Origin: Candidatus Latescibacterota bacterium
GTDB lineage: Bacteria > JAAXHH01 > JACQVL01
NCBI GenBank assembly: GCA_016209865.1
Contig: JACQVL010000106.1
Span: forward strand, 1-9,459
Length of the DNA stretch: 9,459 bases
Reading direction: 5' to 3'
Of this stretch, positions 1 to 6,856 are shown piece by piece. Under the pieces are notes generated by a model. It did no database searches. It had not been told where the DNA came from and saw nothing but the letters and a program-made list of their open reading frames with translations. A program made the translations under genes and the position numbers. The first letter of the stretch is position 1. Each line of letters begins with the position of its first letter.

Positions 1-2726
1 CCGACAAGCCCGCCAACTAACGCATTCCAGCTCCGAAAGCGATCAGTCGGATAGTTAATCTCCGGGAAGGGGCTGTACCGGAACCGCCCGCGCGCTGTCC
101 GCGATTCAGCAAACAGACCGGCAGCGATCAGACGCATCAGGTTGAGCGCCTCAGCGGCCGCCGTGCACTGGTGGTAACGGATCAGCCCGAACGCAAGATA
201 ACCAGTCATGAACGGCACCGCGCCGCGATAGTTCCAGCATCCATGAATCTCATCGAAAATCCCCCGCCTCGGCTCCACATACACGCGAACGGCCTCCATC
301 AGGTCGCGGGCTTTGGCAAGAAAGCGTGGGTCTCCCGTCTGATCATACCAGCGGATGACCTGGGCGAGCGGCCAGCCGACGTTCCGCGCGGAACGCCCCC
401 ACGGGTCGCAGTCGAGCAGGTGCTCCGCAAGTCCCTTCGCAGCGTCCAAACTATCTGGATCCCCCGTTATCAAGTAGTGATCGAGCAGTCCGTCGCAGTT
501 CAGCCCGATATTTCCCATCGGGCCGCATGAGGTGTGATCCTCTCCGTAGCTGTGGGTGGCGCCGGCCCAATCAGGATGCTCAGGACAGAAGTGAATGATA
601 TCCACCTCTCGAGTATGCGTACAGGCCGCGTCGAAGTACCGGAACCACTGCGGAGACCCGGTCTCGATGTACTGGATCAGCCCCAGATGGGTGCGCCCGC
701 GGTAGTCGTTGCTCCAGGCGGTGTCCCAGTATTCGCGGTGTCCCAGCCGTGGAGCGCGGATGCCCGTCCGCTCGATCACCGGGGTCATCCGCTCCGCCCA
801 GGCTGCCAGTCCCGGCGTGTGACGCGGCGGCCCGGTCTCGACGACGCCTGACGCGATGAACCACGACTGGTTGAAGAGACGGGGCGCATCCTGGACGCAC
901 CGGTTGAACCGCTCCGCTTCATGAGAGGAGACGGTGCCGTCGTGGAGCCAGAGCGCAAACGTTTGGCGCTTTGCCTCACCGCGGCCGATGCGGGCGCTCG
1001 GACGGTCGTGCGGCCAGCTCAACGCATCCTGCCCTTCCGGGAGCGTCGCCAGGCTCAACAGGTCGGGACGGACGATGATCCCTGTGGGGAATTCCTCCGC
1101 AAACCACCGCATCGCCCCGACCACCCCTCCGTCGGCGTGCCGGAGGTTGATGAACCCGGCAGCCTGCCCGGTGGTCGCCACCCACGAGGTGTTCCGATAG
1201 ATGCGTGCCTCATCCGCGCGCTCCTGCCGGCAACTGACCTCGGCATCCCGGTACAAGGGTATGGCACGGGCCTGCTCGATCGTACCGTGGTGGCCCATCG
1301 CCTTGACGCCGATATCGTCCGGGTCGTGGCCTGGGGTAAACGGCCCGAAGTCCACGGTAGCGTTCTCCAGGCCGGGTAGACGAACCCGCGCCGACCAGTC
1401 CAACAGCATAGCCATCGCCTGGTCGGACTCGTTCACCAGACGCCAGTCGACCAGGAGGTAGGGGAGTCCTGCCCAGACGTGGAGCCGGACACGCCATGGC
1501 CCGAACCGCTGACCCTTCTCGTCGAGCATGTCCCCGTCGAGGCGGACGACCGCGCAAAGCGGGCTGGTCCGCTCGATGACGACGCAACGACGCTGTGCAG
1601 TGAAGTGGTCCCGCCAGCCGACACGGTTGAGCTTGATCGACAGGTCGATTCGCCCGACATCGAGGCCGGACGCACACGCGATGCCGTCAAACACCCCCGC
1701 GCCCGTCTGCTGGCCTACCCTCAGGGTCATGGCTCCGTTGGTGACGGTGGTGATGCCGTTTCGCGTCCGCACGCGGACAGGCTGCGCCGGTCTGGCCGGC
1801 TCTGCGTCTGGCATCAGCCGATAGCGGCCGTTTCTCGTCGCGATGAACTCGCATAAGAGCCACCGGACGCTGCCGTCAGGCCAGTGACTGATCTCGGTGG
1901 AGACAGAAGGGATCGACTGTCCTTGCGGGTCGCGCAGCGCAAACGTCGTGTCTGGGCTGACTGATCCTCTGGGCATCGGGACGCCCGTCCGCACCGGGTA
2001 GCCGGGAGAGGGGAGCCTGCCGGACGTCACGAGGGAGAAGGGGAGACCGGTCTTCGGCAGCGCACGGCGACGGCTTTTCCGGCGTCTGATGGGGACCGAC
2101 TGTTCCTCTGGCCGTACCGCCTGATGACTTGCAGTCAGGTACACATCCCCGAAATAGGCCGAGGTCTGGAAATTTTTCACTGCGTCGTGCGGGTTGAACA
2201 CGCTCCATGAAAAACGTTTGTACGTATCGCCGGGCAGGTGCGTCGTGCTGGCGACTTTATCCACCACCCGGAAGGTGAGCACGATCTCGCTGGCGACAGC
2301 GTTCGTGATCTCGACGACACGGTAGGGATCATGATAACCCGGCCATCCGGGGCCTGCGGACTGAGACCTCGGGTCGACCATCTCCTCATCGGCCACGTCC
2401 TGCTCCCAGACCAGACGGCCGTTGACGAGCAATTGCTTAAACCTGTGTCCGATGAATGCCTGCGTCCCCGTCCAGGCATCCTCATGCCAGGTGCCCGAGT
2501 AGTTGTCCGACTGATAGAACGAGACAAAAAGTGGTTCACCCGCACGCCAGCCCGCAGGCGGAGTGACGGTGACTTTCCATTCCCCGAACCCTCCTGCGCG
2601 GCTGGGTCTCCACGGATGCTCGGCGACCAGAAGCTGCCGGGTGGAATCGCGGTGTGTGACGAAGCCCCGCGTCTGCTTACTTTTCCACGCCTTGAGCGGG
2701 ATCAGTTTCGGTCGGGCGTTGGCCAT
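1..2726 (-). CDS. PcRGLX/YetA-family protein (exo-rhamnogalacturonan lyase-like), N-terminal 908 residues, 3' end outside window
   Basis: One uninterrupted frame runs from ATG at 2726 to the left edge. The start is set by GGAGGG just upstream, overlapping the stop of the preceding esterase gene. Seen: no signal peptide; a beta-rich N-terminal domain (about residues 45-200, with a VNGRLVWEQD strand typical of sugar-binding jelly rolls); a very basic linker (about 205-225, RRRKSRRR). The next block (about 226-325) has TGVPMPRGSV (247-256) and WPDGSVRWLL (282-291), the hallmarks of the PcRGLX/YetA N-terminal RIFT barrel. A beta-sandwich follows (about 326-600). Then comes an alpha/alpha-toroid-like part with EYWDTAWSND (665-674), REVDIIHF (706-713), HSYGEDH (725-731) and GLLDHYLITGD (746-756). 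Known members with these three domains include fungal exo-rhamnogalacturonan lyase PcRGLX (family PL26) and Bacillus YetA. Family assignment is good. Pectic substrate and lyase activity are inferred. The absent signal peptide suggests a cytoplasmic enzyme acting on imported oligosaccharides, unless it is exported another way. Confidence 0.82.
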   Translation of the reverse strand, partial: MANARPKLIPLKAWKSKQTRGFVTHRDSTRQLLVAEHPWRPSRAGGFGEWKVTVTPPAGWRAGEPLFVSFYQSDNYSGTWHEDAWTGTQAFIGHRFKQLLVNGRLVWEQDVADEEMVDPRSQSAGPGWPGYHDPYRVVEITNAVASEIVLTFRVVDKVASTTHLPGDTYKRFSWSVFNPHDAVKNFQTSAYFGDVYLTASHQAVRPEEQSVPIRRRKSRRRALPKTGLPFSLVTSGRLPSPGYPVRTGVPMPRGSVSPDTTFALRDPQGQSIPSVSTEISHWPDGSVRWLLCEFIATRNGRYRLMPDAEPARPAQPVRVRTRNGITTVTNGAMTLRVGQQTGAGVFDGIACASGLDVGRIDLSIKLNRVGWRDHFTAQRRCVVIERTSPLCAVVRLDGDMLDEKGQRFGPWRVRLHVWAGLPYLLVDWRLVNESDQAMAMLLDWSARVRLPGLENATVDFGPFTPGHDPDDIGVKAMGHHGTIEQARAIPLYRDAEVSCRQERADEARIYRNTSWVATTGQAAGFINLRHADGGVVGAMRWFAEEFPTGIIVRPDLLSLATLPEGQDALSWPHDRPSARIGRGEAKRQTFALWLHDGTVSSHEAERFNRCVQDAPRLFNQSWFIASGVVETGPPRHTPGLAAWAERMTPVIERTGIRAPRLGHREYWDTAWSNDYRGRTHLGLIQYIETGSPQWFRYFDAACTHTREVDIIHFCPEHPDWAGATHSYGEDHTSCGPMGNIGLNCDGLLDHYLITGDPDSLDAAKGLAEHLLDCDPWGRSARNVGWPLAQVIRWYDQTGDPRFLAKARDLMEAVRVYVEPRRGIFDEIHGCWNYRGAVPFMTGYLAFGLIRYHQCTAAAEALNLMRLIAAGLFAESRTARGRFRYSPFPEINYPTDRFRSWNALVGGLV

Positions 2727-2736
2727 CGTCCCTCCA

Positions 2737-3936
2737 TTAGCCTGCCGCTTCAGCGTCGGGTGTCTTCAGATGGCGGTCCAGCCAGGTGAACGCTTCGTCT
2801 TGGATATCCGCGTCGTAGCAATGCGGCTTGGGCGGGTTGTGATGGCGGAATTTGTCGGGACACCCGGCCCACTCATACCCTGAGCGAATCTGGCGTGCCG
2901 CCTCCTGCTGTCCTTCGGGCGGGAAGAGCAAGTCTTCGCTCGTGCTGACGACCATGCTGGCGTTGGGCGCGGCCATGATCGTCAGGTCGGGCACGTCGAG
3001 GCGATCCCACACGCCAGGCAGCAGGCAGAACGTCCCGATCGCCCCGCTGACGTTGTACACCTGCTGGTAGTCGCCGGTCGTCATCCATCCGACGCTCACC
3101 GACGCTTTGACCCGCCGGTCGAGGGCGGTCAAGATGTTCGTCCGCCAGCCGCCCCCGGAGAGGCCGGTGCAGCCGATGCGGGCCGCGTCCACTTCCGGCC
3201 GGCTGATCAGATAATCGACGCAGCGGCTGTCGTCCCAGTAATTGACCCCCATCCAGGTCGTCCCCGCCCAGTTCAATTGCCGGACGCCCAGGTAGAGCTG
3301 CTCCTGGACCAGGTTGTCCAGGGCGGCGTACTCGCGGACCGACAGCGCGAACGGGTCGTAGTCGGCAGGAATCCCATTCAGCCCGCGCGGGGCCCGTTCC
3401 CCAAAATGATGCGCGTCGATCACGATAACCGCGTACCCCCGTTTCGCAAATTCTTCCGCCAAAAAGCGCCCGCTGTAACATTCATTGCGATGCTCGACGA
3501 GGACGGGATGATCCCGGCCGGTGTTGACCATCCGTTCCTTGCCGAACAGCATCGGGCCGCCCCAGGCATGAAAGACGACCAGGCCCGGAACCGGGTGCGT
3601 GATCCCCTTCGGAAGGAGAAAGTACCCCTGCACTCGAACCCAGGGCGTCGTGTTGAACGCGACGTGCTCAAGGATGAAGTCGGGCCGTTCCGTCCGGTCG
3701 AGGGTTTCAGGCTGAAGGTTGAGCGGGCCGGGGTCGTAGTGGAGTCCGTCCAGCAGACAGTGCTGAGCGGCCTGGCGCCATTCCTCGAACGTCCCGGACG
3801 GATGAACTTGACGCCACCGATCCGCGTTGAGGTCGAGGGGACGATGCTCCCGGATCCCCCGGATCATGCCTTCGAGGCTTCCGTAGGCACACAACGGCGC
3901 ACGGGAAATCTTCAAATCGTGGTGAGGGACTCGCAT
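2737..3936 (-). CDS. Alpha/beta-hydrolase family esterase (acetyl-xylan-esterase/dienelactone-hydrolase-like)
   Basis: 399 residues, ATG start with GAGGA six bases upstream. Seen: about 100 N-terminal residues before the hydrolase core; strand GLVVFHAWGG (118-127) forming the oxyanion-hole region; AVIVIDAHHFGER (169-181); and a nucleophile elbow CTGLSGGGWRT (256-266) giving Ser260. The likely acid is Asp335 in STSEDLLFPP and the likely base His372 in KPHCYD, followed by a helix ending FTWLDRHLK as in many carbohydrate esterases. There is no signal peptide. The family removes acyl or ester groups; the exact leaving group cannot be read here. Its stop lies 10 bases before the PcRGLX-like start, so the two are probably translated together, consistent with de-esterifying the glycan or oligosaccharide that the lyase-like protein attacks. 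A peptidase of the same fold is possible but less likely. Confidence 0.8.
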   Translation of the reverse strand: MRVPHHDLKISRAPLCAYGSLEGMIRGIREHRPLDLNADRWRQVHPSGTFEEWRQAAQHCLLDGLHYDPGPLNLQPETLDRTERPDFILEHVAFNTTPWVRVQGYFLLPKGITHPVPGLVVFHAWGGPMLFGKERMVNTGRDHPVLVEHRNECYSGRFLAEEFAKRGYAVIVIDAHHFGERAPRGLNGIPADYDPFALSVREYAALDNLVQEQLYLGVRQLNWAGTTWMGVNYWDDSRCVDYLISRPEVDAARIGCTGLSGGGWRTNILTALDRRVKASVSVGWMTTGDYQQVYNVSGAIGTFCLLPGVWDRLDVPDLTIMAAPNASMVVSTSEDLLFPPEGQQEAARQIRSGYEWAGCPDKFRHHNPPKPHCYDADIQDEAFTWLDRHLKTPDAEAAG

Positions 3937-3968
3937 GCGGTGTCCTCGTTCTTCCCTGTTGGAGAGAA

Positions 3969-4628
3969 TTATCGCTCTGGAGCGTCGACAGACAGCGGGA
4001 GACCAAGACGACGGCGTATCTCTTCCTGAATCTCGAGTGAACTCCGTGTCCCATCGATGTCCACGATGAGTGCCTTCTGGCGAAACAGGTCGAGGATGGG
4101 CTCCGTCTTGGCGTGGTAGTCGTTGAGCCGGCCACGCACCGCTTCTGGGGTATCATCGGGTCGCGGGATGAGTTTTCCTTTACAGACATCGCAGACGTCG
4201 GCAACCGCAGGCCGATGATAGATGAGGTTATAGTCGAGGCCGCAGCCAGAGCAGAGACGGCGGCTCAGGATGCGCTCCATGACGATCGCGTCCGGGACGA
4301 CGATATGGATGACGGCATCGATGTCGTATGTCTCCAGGAAGAACTCCGCCTGCGGCCGGTTCCTCGGAAACCCGTCGAGGATGAACCCGTAGTTCCAATC
4401 GTGCTGGTCGAGACGGGACCGGACGATCTCATCCACCAGCTCATCAGGAACCAACTCACCGGCCGCCACGATCCGCTTGACCCGCGCCCCGAGCTTGGTG
4501 TGGTTCTGGATGTTCCAGCGGAAGATATCTCCCACGCTGATGTGGACGAGGTCGAAATCCTTCTTCAGCATCCCCGCCTGAGTGCCTTTGCCGCTCCCCT
4601 GCGCGCCCATGATGATATACTTGCGCAT
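3969..4628 (-). CDS. adk: Adenylate kinase / nucleoside monophosphate kinase with Cys4 zinc LID
   Basis: 219 residues, the normal length for a long-form adenylate kinase (AMP + ATP = 2 ADP, cytoplasmic). Seen: P-loop GAQGSGKGTQ (8-17); NMP-binding segment ISVGDIFR (30-37); ELVPDELV (58-65); DGFPR (85-89) with Gln93; Arg119 and Arg123; a LID with Cys126, Cys129, Cys146 and Cys149 placed to bind zinc; and RPDD with Arg156 and Arg167. All arginines that contact nucleotide in E. coli Adk are present. Odd: the usual Pro of GAPGxGKGT is Gln10, and the Thr of ISTGD, which contacts AMP, is Val32. ATG at 4628 follows a GAGGAG site. The gene lies 69 bases after the dehydratase and 32 before the esterase, in the middle of a sugar-acid operon and not beside secY/map as in the usual spc operon, so it may be a second copy. 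Function as an NMP kinase is near certain; AMP as the preferred substrate is likely. Confidence 0.93.
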   Translation of the reverse strand: MRKYIIMGAQGSGKGTQAGMLKKDFDLVHISVGDIFRWNIQNHTKLGARVKRIVAAGELVPDELVDEIVRSRLDQHDWNYGFILDGFPRNRPQAEFFLETYDIDAVIHIVVPDAIVMERILSRRLCSGCGLDYNLIYHRPAVADVCDVCKGKLIPRPDDTPEAVRGRLNDYHAKTEPILDLFRQKALIVDIDGTRSSLEIQEEIRRRLGLPLSVDAPER

Positions 4629-4697
4629 TCCCCATCTCCTCGTCTACCAGTCCGCCACACTCCCGTCCGATTCGTAGTAGAACTCCCCGCCCAATTC

Positions 4698-5786
4698 TTA
4701 TTGATAAACACAGTTCTGTTCCGCCTCTTTCTCGTCGATCTCAAACCCCAGGCCGGGCCTCGTCGGCAGGTCGATGTGCCCGTCCCTGACCTGCCAGTCT
4801 TCGCGGAGCAGCCCGGCGCCCAAGCTCTGGTCGATCTGCTCCTGGATGAGGAAGTTCGGGACGACCGCGTCGACGTGCAGGGCAGCCGCCAGGGCGACCG
4901 GGCCGATGGCGCAATGGGGCATGAGGTGGATGTAATACACCTCCGCCATGTTGGCCACCTTCTTGAGCTCGGTGATCCCGCCCACGTGCGACGTGTCGGG
5001 CTGGATGTAGGCGACCGCGTGCTTCTCGAAGATGTCACGGAACCCCCAACGGGTCAGCAGACGCTCCCCGGTGGCGATCGGGTAGGACACATGGTCGGAG
5101 ACGAGCTTCAGCGCATCGACGTTCTCCTGCGGCACCGGCTCCTCCACGAACATCGGGCGCATGCCCTTCAGTTCGTTGCAGACCTCGATGGCGAACGCCG
5201 GAGTCATCTTGCCGTGGAAATCGAACGCCAGTTCGACGTTCGGGCCGACCCACTCCCGCATCAGGTACGCGCGTTCGACGAACTCATCGATGACCGCCGG
5301 CGGTTCGTGTCCCCGCCATTTCCCGCCGGGACCGGATTTAAACGCGGTATACCCTCCCGTGCGTTGCAGCCATTCTAATCGCTCTTTCGCGGCGGCTTTC
5401 CCTTCGTCCGTCAGGTTCGGGATGCCCCAGTGGGCGTACACGCGGACCCGGTCGCGCGCCGCTCCGCCTAAGAGCTGGTAGACCGGCACGCCGACATGCT
5501 TGCCCGCGATGTCCCAGAGCGCCTGGTCGATGCCCGATAGGGCGCTCATCAAGATCGGCCCGCCCCGGAAGAACGCGGAGCGGTAGATGTGCTGCCAGTG
5601 GTGCTCGATGCGCAGCGGGTCTTTTCCGATGAGGTAGCCTGCGAGCTCCTCGACGGCGGCGGTCGTGCTCTTCGGTTTCCCCTCAAGCGTCGTCTCTCCC
5701 CAGCCGACGAGACCGGTGTCGGTCGTGACCTTGACGAGCCGCACCCGCGGGCGGGGGAAGAACTGGTCGATGCGGACGATGTTCAC
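4698..5786 (-). CDS. Enolase-superfamily acid-sugar dehydratase (D-galactonate dehydratase-like)
   Basis: 362 residues, GTG start at 5786 supported by AGGAGA eight bases upstream. It resembles E. coli DgoD over its length, from the N-terminal capping domain (GWGETTLEG, 28-36; FRGGPILMSALSGIDQALWD, 73-92) through the barrel. Aligned by eye with DgoD, the metal ligands are Asp189 (FDFHG), Glu215 (FVEEP) and Glu241 (TGER). The acid/base histidines are His191 and His291 (MPHCAIGP), and Asp264 (QPDTSH) supports His291. All sit at a constant six-residue offset from DgoD, so the active site is intact. Members dehydrate aldonic or aldaric acids to 2-keto-3-deoxy acids. D-galactonate is the best guess, but close paralogues act on gluconate, mannonate, rhamnonate or other acids and specificity cannot be read safely by eye. 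The C-terminus (after PGLGFEID) is shorter than in DgoD. It sits 90 bases downstream of the dioxygenase gene in the same operon. Confidence 0.88.
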   Translation of the reverse strand: MNIVRIDQFFPRPRVRLVKVTTDTGLVGWGETTLEGKPKSTTAAVEELAGYLIGKDPLRIEHHWQHIYRSAFFRGGPILMSALSGIDQALWDIAGKHVGVPVYQLLGGAARDRVRVYAHWGIPNLTDEGKAAAKERLEWLQRTGGYTAFKSGPGGKWRGHEPPAVIDEFVERAYLMREWVGPNVELAFDFHGKMTPAFAIEVCNELKGMRPMFVEEPVPQENVDALKLVSDHVSYPIATGERLLTRWGFRDIFEKHAVAYIQPDTSHVGGITELKKVANMAEVYYIHLMPHCAIGPVALAAALHVDAVVPNFLIQEQIDQSLGAGLLREDWQVRDGHIDLPTRPGLGFEIDEKEAEQNCVYQ

Positions 5787-5838
5787 GGGGATGTTCTCCT
5801 GGTAAGCGCTTCTGATCGACCTGAATTGGGGTCTTTAC

Positions 5839-5866
5839 CAACCACCGACCACTGACCACCGACTAC
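5839..5866. repeat. Four-copy heptanucleotide tandem repeat (minus-strand consensus GTGGTCR)
   Basis: Read on the plus strand the four seven-base units are CAACCAC, CGACCAC, TGACCAC and CGACTAC, each differing from the consensus YGACCAC by no more than one base. It fills a third of the 90-base spacer between the dioxygenase stop and the dehydratase ribosome binding site. It codes for nothing evident and has no dyad symmetry, so it is not a terminator. It may be a dispersed intergenic repeat or simple slippage. Confidence 0.7.
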
Positions 5867-5876
5867 CATCTTCTTC

Positions 5877-6665
5877 TCACACTCGCATGCGCAGCATCGG
5901 GTTGGTAAACGAGACGCGGATGTACTCACCGGAGTGGAGCGATTTGGTGCCGGGGGTCATGAAATGGATGATGAACGCCCGGCGCTGGCGGTCGGTCGTG
6001 TTCGGCGCGGTGTAGTGCAGGGTCTGGCAATGGTGGAGCATCGCGCCGCCGGCCGGCAGGTCGATCACCACCGCCTTAGACGCGTCGACCGTGTCCCCCA
6101 GGTCGAGGAGGGCGTTCGTGGATGCGGACCGTGGATGCATGAGCGGGCGGAGATGCGAGCCGGGGAGGAGCTGCATCGCCCCGTTGCGGACGTCGGCGTC
6201 GTCGAGGGTCATCCAGCAACTCACTAAATTGGCGGGGACGCATCGCCAGTACGCGTTGTCCTGGTGCCAGAAGACCGGCCCGCCGTGGCGCGCGGGCTTG
6301 TACAGGGCTTGATCGTGGAACAACTGAATGTTTGGGCCGAGCAGGGGTTCGACAAGGTCGAGGATCTGGTCGTTGTACAGCAGCCGCCTGAAGTGAACGT
6401 TCCGTTCGCACATCTGCATGATCTGGAGCATCTGGACCTCGGCGTTGTTCTTGGCGTCCAGGTCATCCGTGTTGTCGATGGCGAGGTTGCGGAAGCCCCC
6501 GTGTTGGTGGGCCAGCTCAAACTCACGGTCGTACTCGCGGCGCAGCAACTCGACCAGGTCATCGTCGAGCAGTTTGCCGATTCTCAGGTAGCCGTGCTCT
6601 CGGAAGCTGTCGACCTGTTCCGGCGTCAACGTGATGCGGTCAGTCGTCGATGCGGTCGCGGCCAT
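5877..6665 (-). CDS. Phytanoyl-CoA dioxygenase (PhyH) family Fe(II)/2-oxoglutarate oxygenase
   Basis: 262 residues starting at ATG 6665, preceded by GGAGGAG seven bases upstream. The frame stays open to 6815, but that extension translates a palindromic repeat (HSRAGGNP) and has no family similarity, so the internal start is preferred. Seen: N-terminal LTPEQVDSFREHGYLRI (13-29), typical of PhyH proteins; iron-binding WHQDNAYW (133-140) giving His134 and Asp136; a jelly-roll segment NGAMQLLPGSH (161-171); and HHCQTLHYTAPNTTDRQRRAF (from 211), where His217 is the probable third iron ligand and Arg226-Arg229 supplies the 2-oxoglutarate-binding arginine. Known members hydroxylate or oxidatively demethylate small molecules using oxygen and 2-oxoglutarate. 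The substrate is unknown. As first gene of the operon with an acid-sugar dehydratase it may oxidise a modified sugar, but that is inference. It is cytoplasmic; no signal peptide is seen. Confidence 0.88.
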   Translation of the reverse strand: MAATASTTDRITLTPEQVDSFREHGYLRIGKLLDDDLVELLRREYDREFELAHQHGGFRNLAIDNTDDLDAKNNAEVQMLQIMQMCERNVHFRRLLYNDQILDLVEPLLGPNIQLFHDQALYKPARHGGPVFWHQDNAYWRCVPANLVSCWMTLDDADVRNGAMQLLPGSHLRPLMHPRSASTNALLDLGDTVDASKAVVIDLPAGGAMLHHCQTLHYTAPNTTDRQRRAFIIHFMTPGTKSLHSGEYIRVSFTNPMLRMRV

Positions 6666-6746
6666 GGGTCTGCTCCTCCGGGGGTGAGGAAAAGACTTTG
6701 CAAATGGAGTGAATGTCACTACTATTGAGATAAGATCGAATAGTGG

Positions 6747-6766
6747 ATTCCCGCCTGCGCGGGAAT
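6747..6766. repeat. dRS3-like palindromic repeat ATTCCC-N8-GGGAAT
   Basis: The 20 bases ATTCCCGCCTGCGCGGGAAT form a perfect hairpin with 8-base arms (ATTCCCGC/GCGGGAAT) and a CTGC loop. They fit the ATTCCC-N8-GGGAAT core known as dRS3 in Neisseria, forms of which are dispersed in many unrelated genomes. It is flanked by GTGG and GACAC and lies between the two divergent operons. Read through, it gives the spurious peptides HSRAGGNP (minus) and DSRLRGND (plus), which explains why both neighbouring frames appear to extend into the intergenic region. Confidence 0.85.
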
Positions 6767-6799
6767 GACACAAGAGAAGCCCTGCATCGCACGAGTGAG

Positions 6800-6805
6800 T
6801 ATAAT
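6800..6805 (+). promoter_or_regulatory. Candidate sigma70-type -10 box (TATAAT) for the amidohydrolase operon
   Basis: A perfect TATAAT lies 51 bases before the amidohydrolase start, in the AT-richer part of the 191-base divergent region. This would put the transcription start near 6812 with a leader of about 45 bases. No good TTGACA-like -35 box is found at 16-18 bases upstream (the 17-base position reads AAGCCC), and the TG upstream is one base out of register for an extended -10. The call therefore rests on the -10 match and its position. A promoter for the divergent dioxygenase operon must also lie here but is not clear. Confidence 0.4.
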
Positions 6806-6856
6806 AGGGACACAACCACGTTTGGTCAAGGGTTAGATGAATGTGAGGAGATCATC

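Noticed and set aside
2238-2789. 183-codon plus-strand frame, with others at 171-530, 921-1379 and 1479-1856
   Set aside because: All are antisense to the single continuous PcRGLX-like frame, with no ribosome binding sites or family motifs. The short minus-strand frames in the same region are also shadows: the true frame has no stop before the left edge, so the gene is partial, not broken.
4629-4697. Possible small RNA or extra gene in the 69-base dehydratase-adenylate kinase spacer
   Set aside because: No stable hairpin, promoter-like boxes or reading frame with a ribosome binding site; only the adk Shine-Dalgarno is seen.
4113-5378. 421-codon open frame on the plus strand, longer than either gene opposite it
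   Set aside because: It lies antisense across two clearly recognised genes (adenylate kinase and dehydratase), resembles no protein family, and is rich in D, R, V and L as expected for the complement of GC-rich codons. A shadow frame.
6666-6815. 50-residue upstream extension of the PhyH protein
   Set aside because: It encodes the palindromic repeat and non-conserved sequence; the internal ATG at 6665 has a strong GGAGGAG site and begins directly before the conserved PhyH N-terminus.
6743-6856. 38-residue upstream extension of the amidohydrolase
   Set aside because: It encodes the same repeat on the other strand and would place the start upstream of the TATAAT box; ATG 6857 has a good site and gives the family-typical MIVDTHVH start.
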